Assembly: GCA_020444065.1 (NCBI GenBank)
Contig: JAHLLQ010000007.1
Location: 1 to 64,000, forward strand
Reading direction: 5' to 3'
DNA: 64,000 nt
From: a bacterium
GTDB taxonomy: Bacteria > Sumerlaeota > Sumerlaeia > SLMS01 > JAHLLQ01
Within the stretch, counting starts at the first letter, position 1. Each line of letters starts with the position of its first letter. The notes under the pieces are model-generated. The model saw nothing but the letters and a program-made list of their open reading frames with translations, did not search any database and had not been told where the DNA came from. Shown here one piece after another: positions 1 through 5,841 of this stretch. The translations under genes and the position numbers were made by a program.

Positions 1-61
1 AGAGCATGCATCAAAAACAACCGCGCGTCCAGATGCAGTTCGTAGGACGGATACGTTTTTT

Positions 62-343
62 CTATTCCCTCTCGACTGGATTCTTTCTTGGCCGGCCCGG
101 TTTCTTGGGGGCCAGCGATCGGCCCAGCAGGCGCTCCAGCCACCGGACGAAGCCCCCGTCGCCCAGCGGACGGCCCGTGCGTGATGCCCACACGTCGAGG
201 CCTTCACGCTCGGCGCGCTCGCCGAGAATGCGCAGGTATTCGGTTCGATCCGCCTGGCGAAAGAACACCGGATCGCGCCGGTTGCCTCGATGCGTCAGGT
301 GGTACGGAAATCCGACGGCAATTGCGCGTGCCATTCGAGCCAT
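62..343 (-). pseudogene. RAYT (REP-associated tyrosine transposase) remnant, internally deleted
   Basis: The 93-residue frame joins two ends of a Y1-type RAYT transposase. Residues 1-53 contain the family's N-terminal YHLTHRGNRR motif. From about residue 54 the frame runs straight into the family's C-terminal tail (TGRPLGDGGF, LLGRSLAPKKPGRPRK). The middle, which normally carries the HUH metal site and the catalytic tyrosine, is missing, so this copy cannot be active. About 120 bp of its 3' part (62-180) is nearly identical to 3771-3889 in the second remnant. On its 5' side a GGGACAGCCACCTGT end sequence lies at 408-422 (read on the minus strand). RAYT proteins normally mobilise or maintain REP hairpins; here only a fossil remains. 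Confidence 0.75.
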
Positions 344-407
344 AGTGAATTCAGGAAGCGCCCGATTGTAGCGAGGAGCAAGGCGAAAGGGAATTGCGGG
401 GAGAAAA

Positions 408-422
408 ACAGGTGGCTGTCCC
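408..422 (-). repeat. RAYT element end sequence, copy 1
   Basis: On the minus strand this reads GGGACAGCCACCTGT. The same 15 bases occur on the plus strand at 3750-3764. Relative to the minus-strand RAYT frames, copy 1 lies 5' of the first frame and copy 2 lies 3' of the second, as expected for inverted ends of one element family. Confidence 0.6.
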
Positions 423-446
423 TTGATTTCCCGTCACTTGATTTCC

Positions 447-737
447 TCAGAATGATCGAACTCCATAGATGTCGCTCAACACCGGAATCCGCACCATCGC
501 GAGGAGCCAGATTAGGTACACGAGATTGAGGGGGATCAGAAACCAGTACCTGCGCAAGCAATGGAATCGAATGAGAGCCGCCACGGTGATAAGAATTCCG
601 CTTAAAAGTACTACACAATCATACGTTCCCGGCGGCTCTATGGGGGGCAAGAAGGCCGAGCAGAAGTAGAAGCCACAGAATGCGCACTCGGCGAGCGAGG
701 CCTTTGAGGATGTCTTCCCCGGTTGTGTGTCTTTCAT
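447..737 (-). CDS. Hypothetical small membrane protein (about 96 aa)
   Basis: I do not recognise a family. From the ATG at 737 the product starts MKDTQPGK and has two hydrophobic stretches (about residues 25-60 and 65-90, the second rich in LNLVYLIWLL), so it should sit in the inner membrane. The frame is open to 803, but the ATG at 737 has a GGAG about 15 bases upstream and the extra N-terminus looks non-coding. It is the last minus-strand gene of the accessory segment, directly before the RAYT remnant. Its base composition is more AT-rich than the core genes. Accessory immunity proteins for membrane-acting toxins can look like this, but nothing here proves that role. Confidence 0.5.
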   Translation of the reverse strand: MKDTQPGKTSSKASLAECAFCGFYFCSAFLPPIEPPGTYDCVVLLSGILITVAALIRFHCLRRYWFLIPLNLVYLIWLLAMVRIPVLSDIYGVRSF

Positions 738-835
738 CGTTCGAACTCCGATCTCCAGGGATCGCTGCTCGATGGGATCTGTTCTGCGCCACACCTCAGG
801 CACTTGGTGCTGGAAGCCAGCCTGACGAAGCTCTC

Positions 836-1330
836 CTAATTCCCCTCCGCCGCCATGTGGCCTGCCGTGCTTTCAAGAAGCCAATGCGTCCCTGTCCTTC
901 GCAGCTGCAGCGTGCTCACTTCGTCCGGCGTCAGTTTCCCCGATTCCTCCAGTTCCCGAATCGAGTCCGGCAGCCGACCATGGTCCAGGGCGAACTCCTG
1001 AATCGCGAGAACTGTCAGCACACGCTCCCTCGGCCACAGAGAATCGGCGTCATTGGCCGCACTCCAGTTCTTTTCCCAATTCGGGTCAGACTTCATAGCC
1101 TCCAACTGCTTGGTCAGATCCGAGATCAATGCTTCGCGGTTCTCTCGCGAAGAATTCTCCAGAATGTAGCTATGTGGCTGCGGGTGGTTCATACGAACGA
1201 ACCAGTACGAGACTACGCCCGCCGCGATGACCAAGAGCATGCACGTCGCAATCACAGCAACCCGCGGCAGCCGCGAGGGCCGCAACGCTCCTTCTGTTTC
1301 GCTTGGCGTGTCGTTCTGTTCTTGGCTCAA
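836..1330 (-). CDS. Hypothetical single-pass membrane protein, TTG start
   Basis: This 164-residue protein has a polar N-terminus of about 23 residues, one transmembrane segment (about 24-46, VAVIATCMLLVIAAGVVSYW) and a C-terminal domain of about 115 residues with ALDHGRLPDSIRELEESGKL. That last motif resembles the conserved stretch seen in small periplasmic proteins with secretin-pathway-like helices, but I cannot assign a family. The start codon is TTG. It is supported by a GGGGGAG ribosome binding site five bases upstream, and the next methionine lies inside the membrane segment. Probably anchored in the inner membrane with its C-terminus outside. Function unknown; its company suggests an accessory or immunity role. 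Confidence 0.55.
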   Translation of the reverse strand: MSQEQNDTPSETEGALRPSRLPRVAVIATCMLLVIAAGVVSYWFVRMNHPQPHSYILENSSRENREALISDLTKQLEAMKSDPNWEKNWSAANDADSLWPRERVLTVLAIQEFALDHGRLPDSIRELEESGKLTPDEVSTLQLRRTGTHWLLESTAGHMAAEGN

Positions 1331-1764
1331 GACAACTCCCCCGCTTCTCTCGCCACCAGGATGCCGACTTCATACCGATGTGTCGACCGATAATGTCTGT
1401 GGGTGCGGGGGCTATGACTGCGCCGAAAGGAGCACATCCAGACGGATCTGCAATGCGACGTACCCGGACAGGCCCTCTTCAGCGAAGGCGTATGATAACA
1501 TCCTTTCACCTCCATCACCTCCGCAGGTGAGAATGGCCCGTACTCCAGAAAGAAACACTTCTGAGGCTCGCAGTATTTGAAGCTGAGAGTATCGCTAAAT
1601 CTACTTCGAGTGATGTAGTGGGCTTCTTCAAGATGCGGGAGCATCTCGATCTGACCGGCCTGGAATCTGAAAGGCAAGATCATCAGATCATTCCACTTGA
1701 GAAGATACTGCTCAAATGAACGTAGGCCATTCTCTGACCAGACAAATGTAGCTTGGCTTCCCAT
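1327..1764 (-). CDS. Hypothetical protein with a likely frameshift near its C-terminus
   Basis: The ATG at 1764 follows a good GAGGAG site (about 1770-1775). Residues 1-85 (MGSQATFVWSENGLRSFEQY through GPFSPAEVMEVKG) look like a real soluble protein. The remaining residues in this frame are rich in Cys, His, Arg and Ser and look non-coding. In another frame from 1501 to 1412 the minus strand encodes MLSYAFAEEGLSGYVALQI..DVLLSAQS and stops, which looks like the natural end of the protein. The gene therefore probably suffered a frameshift around 1500-1510, or the assembly contains one. No family recognised; it neighbours a SUKH gene and may be another orphan immunity gene. Confidence 0.5.
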   Translation of the reverse strand: MGSQATFVWSENGLRSFEQYLLKWNDLMILPFRFQAGQIEMLPHLEEAHYITRSRFSDTLSFKYCEPQKCFFLEYGPFSPAEVMEVKGCYHTPSLKRACPGTSHCRSVWMCSFRRSHSPRTHRHYRSTHRYEVGILVAREAGELS

Positions 1765-1860
1765 GCGTTACTCCTCAATCTAGAGTGGATGCCGCAATCG
1801 ATTGGGCCAAGCATCTGCAAATGGCATTCTGAGCAGAAGTAGCATCTTTGCTCATCGCTC

Positions 1861-2514
1861 TCAGCCCAACTGATCAAGCTGCCTTTGGAGAGCTTCGATA
1901 TCTTCATCCGAAAAATAGACCTCGGCTCCCTCCGCCGTTCCTCGAAGACGGGCTGCATAGAATCCGTATCTTGCCATCATGCGACGCTCATCCATCTCTT
2001 GGAGATTGTCCAATTCCAAATTCCCACCGAGGCAGAGCAGTTGTTTGGGTACCAATCGCACTCCTCTCTGAAGTGGCCCAAATGCCTGCTGCCAGTCGCG
2101 AGCTGTTGGATAGCTTGTCCAATAGCAGAAATCATCCAGAACTGCGCGGGCCCATTCCTCAATTGAACTGCCCATCTGCTCATGCTCACCAATTTCGGGG
2201 TCTAAACGCAGAAATACGCCATCACAGACTCCAAACTGTCCGCCAATGATATCTTCGCCGAAAAAGCAGGTTTCCGATATCGGAGCCCCATACACATTTT
2301 TCCAGGAATCCATAGCATTCCATTGCTCCAAGCCTCTTGCTGAGGAGTTGGATCCGTATGGCCGGATCAATAAAGCCGACTCCAGAGCAAACATGCCATT
2401 GCGCCTCTTATAAAGCTCTTGAAGGGGTGCGGGCAGGGAGCCAAGTGCGGAATGCTGGCAGGGAGAGACTGGCTCTGAGGCTATTTCCAACAGCTTCTCC
2501 AGATACCTTCCCAT
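1861..2514 (-). CDS. SMI1/KNR4 (SUKH) family immunity protein
   Basis: The 217-residue product has the SUKH fold signature in order: LPAPLQELYKRRNGMF (about 28-43), then WNAMDSWKNVYG..FFGEDIIGGQFGVCDG..FLRLDPEIGEHEQMGSSIEEWARAVLDD (about 65-128). SUKH proteins usually neutralise secreted polymorphic or contact-dependent toxins in the cytoplasm, each binding its cognate toxin. No toxin, RHS or secretion gene is visible in the window, so this is an orphan immunity gene or the tail of a locus lying to the left. The frame stays open upstream of the ATG to about 2632 with no start codon, so a truncated longer protein cannot be excluded. Ribosome binding site weak. Confidence 0.75.
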   Translation of the reverse strand: MGRYLEKLLEIASEPVSPCQHSALGSLPAPLQELYKRRNGMFALESALLIRPYGSNSSARGLEQWNAMDSWKNVYGAPISETCFFGEDIIGGQFGVCDGVFLRLDPEIGEHEQMGSSIEEWARAVLDDFCYWTSYPTARDWQQAFGPLQRGVRLVPKQLLCLGGNLELDNLQEMDERRMMARYGFYAARLRGTAEGAEVYFSDEDIEALQRQLDQLG

Positions 2515-2935
2515 ATTCCCGATGCCTTCACGGAGTTGATCGCTCTTCCTACGTCTGTTGCTGGAGAGGACGCCGAATTCGGTCTTGCTCTGCTTTCGCG
2601 CTCTCCCCAGATCATTCTGTACTGCCGATTCTCATTGTGGAGATCGGCTGACAGCGATTGCCGCGATAAGGTACGCGATGCTAACTTCTGGCAAGACAAT
2701 GCTAGCAATCCGCGCTATGATAGGATGCCCCTAAATCACCTCCACGTGCAGAAAGAACACGCCCCGGCCGATGTCCGAATCAAGAGAGTAGCATCGAGGC
2801 ATCGAGGCCTTCTCGAATATCGAGTTCGTTCTGCGGTAAGCCCCGTTGAAGGGAGCTCTTGCCGCCCGGCCAAGGGGTAGCCGGTTCTTGGGGAATGTTC
2901 AGATCAGATCTTCCTTTGCGGGTCTGGACCAAGGG
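2515..2935. other. Intergenic stretch in the accessory island, no gene seen
   Basis: 421 bases without a convincing frame. A short string around 2763-2790 (GGCCGATGTCCGAATCAAGA) resembles 4242-4265 (GGCCGATGTCCGCGGCAAAA), each about 200-300 bases downstream of the start of a small orphan gene. This may be decayed duplicated sequence. No hairpin or promoter stands out. Confidence 0.4.
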
Positions 2936-3682
2936 TCATGCATTATTCTTGGCAGCATTGCCGTAGAGGATATCTCGCAGATCTTCCTGCACTCTCCTTT
3001 GTTCTCCTTCATCAGAATCGAATACACTGTAGGGAGTCGAGATCTTTAGGATACCGTTCGGTAGTTCCTCAAGATTCAGCCAAGATGCCTCCCGCAAAGC
3101 ATCGATTGAGAGTCCCACTTTTTCCATGAACATGGGACCGATCCACATAGTCCCACCGACTGCCTCTACATATCCGTTCCTGATTACCCGTCTTCCAGGA
3201 TTGTTTGATGTATCAATTATCCGCTGTTCGAGAGGAAAGGGAAGGCCATTCGACTTCATCGGAAGGTCATCAAAATTCCTTCCCTCGGATGTATACTGAA
3301 GTGGATCGAATGCGTTCTGCCAGTAACTGTAGACAGAATCGTAAACCCATGACTGCATAAATGTGGGCGAATCAAAGAATGGACTGACCCAAGATTCCGC
3401 ATCCGCTGGTGTGCCAACAAGTCCTTCCATCTCAATGAAGGAATGTGCGCGATTCCAAACATGGCTGTAACTAATCTCCCCCTCATCGACACTTAAATCG
3501 AAGTGTGATTTATTCCACTTCTCCAGCCTCGATGTGACCCTATTCAAAGCCACCTTTCTTCCTTCCAGTCTGACTACGGCATGTTCATCGAGTCGATTCG
3601 ACAGATTGTCCTGCAGTCTGCTCCAGACTTCCAGAAGTTGTAGACCCATGAAATCTGTTATGATATGAATCGAGTAGGTCAT
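2936..3682 (-). CDS. Hypothetical protein, possible orphan immunity protein
   Basis: From the ATG at 3682 (MTYSIHIITDF), which has GGAG about ten bases upstream, the product is about 248 residues, soluble, with no membrane segment or signal. The frame is open to 3760 but the extra part is RAYT-flank sequence. The central region has several aromatic stretches (ISYSHVWNRAHSFIEMEG, WVYDSVYSYWQNAFDPLQY) and the C-terminus is acidic (DSDEGEQRRVQEDLRD). I recognise no family. Size, AT-rich composition and position between a SUKH gene and transposase remnants fit an immunity protein of the polymorphic-toxin type, by context only. Confidence 0.55.
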   Translation of the reverse strand: MTYSIHIITDFMGLQLLEVWSRLQDNLSNRLDEHAVVRLEGRKVALNRVTSRLEKWNKSHFDLSVDEGEISYSHVWNRAHSFIEMEGLVGTPADAESWVSPFFDSPTFMQSWVYDSVYSYWQNAFDPLQYTSEGRNFDDLPMKSNGLPFPLEQRIIDTSNNPGRRVIRNGYVEAVGGTMWIGPMFMEKVGLSIDALREASWLNLEELPNGILKISTPYSVFDSDEGEQRRVQEDLRDILYGNAAKNNA

Positions 3683-3749
3683 GCTCAAAACTCCGTGATC
3701 TTTACTACAACGTTGCGCTCCGCGCCGTATGGAAAACCGGGGAAAACCG

Positions 3750-3764
3750 GGGACAGCCACCTGT
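3750..3764 (+). repeat. RAYT element end sequence, copy 2
   Basis: GGGACAGCCACCTGT on the plus strand, inverted relative to the copy at 408-422. It lies just 3' of the second RAYT remnant, which is read on the minus strand. Confidence 0.6.
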
Positions 3765-3769
3765 TGTTT

Positions 3770-4063
3770 CTATTCCCTCTCGACTGGTTTCTTTCTTGGC
3801 CGGCCCGGTTTCTTGGGGGCCAGCGATCGGCCCAGCAGGCGCTCCAGCCGCCGGACGAAGCCCTCGTCGCCCAGCGGACGGCCCGTGCGTGTGTGGCGGC
3901 GAAGCTCCTCCGCGTCCTCCGACGGGATGCCCGCCAGCCAGCCAGCCCAGTCTTCGGTCTCGCCGGGGAACGGGCTGGTCGGCGAAAGCAGCAAATCCAA
4001 CTCCGAAGCCGGCCGTTGATTCGACGTGGGCGAAGGAATTCGGGGACAGAATACTCTATTCAT
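3770..4063 (-). pseudogene. RAYT transposase remnant, C-terminal part only
   Basis: Only the last 70 or so residues of a RAYT transposase remain: DWAGWLAGIPSEDAEELRRH followed by TRTGRPLGDEGFVRRLERLLGR and the basic tail PKKPGRPRKKPVERE. The Y1 nuclease core is absent. The 3' 120 bp matches the first remnant at 62-180 with few changes. The apparent start is unrelated upstream sequence. Both remnants have lost different parts, so they decayed independently after insertion. Confidence 0.7.
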
Positions 4064-4145
4064 CGAACGTCATCTCAATCTGGCCGGGGGACTCCTCCTC
4101 TCTCGGCTTCAGCCCGCGCTTGTGGGGGGCGAAGGCGGGTGCCCC
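4035..4145 (+). repeat. Diverged intergenic repeat, copy 1
   Basis: The stretch beginning GGAATTCGGGGACAGAATAC aligns along about 110 bases with 4872-4985 (AAATTCGGGAACAGGAAAC): both continue CTCTATTCA-CGAACGTCA, then ATCTGGCCGGG-GACTC, then CCCG-GCT-GTGGGGGG. The GGGGACAG string also occurs at the RAYT ends, so this is probably another piece of the same element family. Confidence 0.55.
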
Positions 4146-4298
4146 GACATCCACGTGATGCGGAACGCCGGGCAAAACGATCCGAGCAAGTCAGGCCATG
4201 ATGGGATGTCCTCGAAAGGTACACACCGATGAAAGATATCGCGGCCGATGTCCGCGGCAAAAGAGAGTGACCTGCTCCCTGGTAGGCCATCATGCGTC

Positions 4299-4736
4299 TC
4301 AGATCTCTTCGCCAGTGATTTTCTCACGCAATTCCAATGCCTCAAAGAGTACCGGAAAACACCGCTTCACGGCCTCTCTCTCGAACTCGATGAAGCCAAT
4401 CTCCTTGAGGTCGCTTTTCATGAGTCCGATGATCTTCTCCAGATTCGCTGACAGCGCCTTGACAAGCTCATCTGTATCTTCCTCCTCTTTCACATCGATG
4501 CCTAGAAACTCGAGGGCTCTATCGAGAAGATGCCAATCATTCTGATTAGAGGGACTGACATCAATACCCACAGAGCCTCGATCGCGGCAGACTCGAAGAT
4601 CGAAGTCCACAGCGCTCGCAACGACCACTATGTTCCCAAAGGAATCATAGCGCTGCGCAAAGGTAATACGCATTCGTTGCTTGTCTACGAAAGCGTCCAG
4701 GGCCGGCGACATCTCGCTCAGCAATTCACATGACAT
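4299..4736 (-). CDS. Hypothetical small soluble protein (145 aa)
   Basis: The ATG at 4736 is preceded by GAGG with seven bases between, a good start. The protein has a beta-rich first half (FGNIVVVASAVDFDLRVCRDRGS, about 33-55), then a WHLLDRALEFLGIDV turn and an acidic helical end (DVKEEEDTDELVKALSANLEKIIGLM). No signal or membrane segment. No family recognised. Size, acidic character and island position fit an immunity-type protein, but this is context only. It is the first gene of the island in transcription order and is followed by the RAYT remnant. Confidence 0.6.
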   Translation of the reverse strand: MSCELLSEMSPALDAFVDKQRMRITFAQRYDSFGNIVVVASAVDFDLRVCRDRGSVGIDVSPSNQNDWHLLDRALEFLGIDVKEEEDTDELVKALSANLEKIIGLMKSDLKEIGFIEFEREAVKRCFPVLFEALELREKITGEEI

Positions 4737-5038
4737 TTCACTGCCTCACGGGGGTGGAATCGAGACCGCACCATCTTTGGGCAAAGTGAATCCCCTTTCA
4801 TCCATTAGCCTCTTCCGGTACATGAGCTCTTTCCAATGGGAACTGGGGACAGTCGCTTTCTTCTATGTGAAGCTCATAGGGAAATTCGGGAACAGGAAAC
4901 TCTATTCACCGAACGTCAGTTCCATCTGGCCGGGAGACTCTACCATTTTGGGTTTCCACCCGGGCTCGTGGGGGGGGGGGCACGGCGCCTCTCAAGATCT
5001 CACAGCGGTCGTCTCGTGCTCGACCTCGAAGGTGTGGC
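4737..5038. other. Intergenic stretch with repeat copy 2 and a G11 run
   Basis: About 300 bases without a gene. Bases 4872-4985 hold the second copy of the diverged repeat described at 4035. Bases 4970-4980 are eleven consecutive G residues, the longest homopolymer noticed in the window. A GGGGACAG string lies near 4846-4853. Confidence 0.55.
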
Positions 5039-5818
5039 TCAGTAACCCATCCCGCCATCGATGTTTGTGATCGAGCCGCTGATGAAATCCGCTTCCGGCG
5101 ATGCCAGGAACACCGCCAGTCGCGCCACTTCCTCCGGCGAAGCAAGGCGACCGAAAGGAACCATCGACGACATCGCGTTCCGCGTCTGCTCGCGCTCTTC
5201 CGGATCCTTGGTGCCGTGATAGAGCGACGGCGTGTCCGTCGGACCCGGCGCGATCGCGTTCACACGAACGCCGATATCCGCCAGCTCCTTCGCCAGCACC
5301 CGCGTCATTGTATTCACCGCGGCCTTCGTCGCTTCATAGATACCCATATCCATGTCGGCACGCGAACCGGCAACGGACGAAATGTTGATGATCGTGCCGC
5401 GTTCGCTCTTCTTCAGAAACTCGATCGCTGCTTTCGTCACGATGAAAATCCCGCGAACGTTCACACCGAACATAATGTCAAAATCTTCGTTCGACGTATC
5501 GACGATACGGCCGCGACGGAAGATGCCCGCGTTGTTCACCAGCACATCCAGCCCGCCGCTCCACGACGTGCCGATGAACTGCATCACGCGTTGCGCATCC
5601 GATTCAATCGACACGTCCGCCACGCAAGACTTCGCCTCGCCGCCATCCTCGCGGATCATCCGGACCGTTTCCTCCAGATACTCCGCCCGCCGCCCTGTCA
5701 CCAGGACGCGGCCGCCCTTCGCCGCCATCGCAATGGCAATAGCCCGTCCGATCCCCGTTCCGCCGCCCGTCACCAGTACGGTGCGATTCTCCAAGAACTT
5801 ACCGGTTTGATCCGACAT
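5039..5818 (-). CDS. SDR-family NAD(P)-dependent oxidoreductase, FabG-like
   Basis: A classical short-chain dehydrogenase/reductase of 259 residues, the normal length. It shows the nucleotide motif TGGGTGIG (17-24), NNAG (95-98), the catalytic serine in NISS (about 147-148) and the YxxxK pair at Y161/K165, followed by the usual substrate loop (PGPTDTPSLY) and the IDGG end. Such enzymes reduce keto groups or oxidise alcohols in the cytoplasm. FabG-like reductases and sugar or polyol dehydrogenases share these motifs, so the substrate stays open. It lies 23 bases downstream of the large membrane protein and on the same strand, so it could be the last gene of that operon. Confidence 0.9.
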   Translation of the reverse strand: MSDQTGKFLENRTVLVTGGGTGIGRAIAIAMAAKGGRVLVTGRRAEYLEETVRMIREDGGEAKSCVADVSIESDAQRVMQFIGTSWSGGLDVLVNNAGIFRRGRIVDTSNEDFDIMFGVNVRGIFIVTKAAIEFLKKSERGTIINISSVAGSRADMDMGIYEATKAAVNTMTRVLAKELADIGVRVNAIAPGPTDTPSLYHGTKDPEEREQTRNAMSSMVPFGRLASPEEVARLAVFLASPEADFISGSITNIDGGMGY

Positions 5819-5841
5819 GATCAGACACCCCTTTCGATGGG

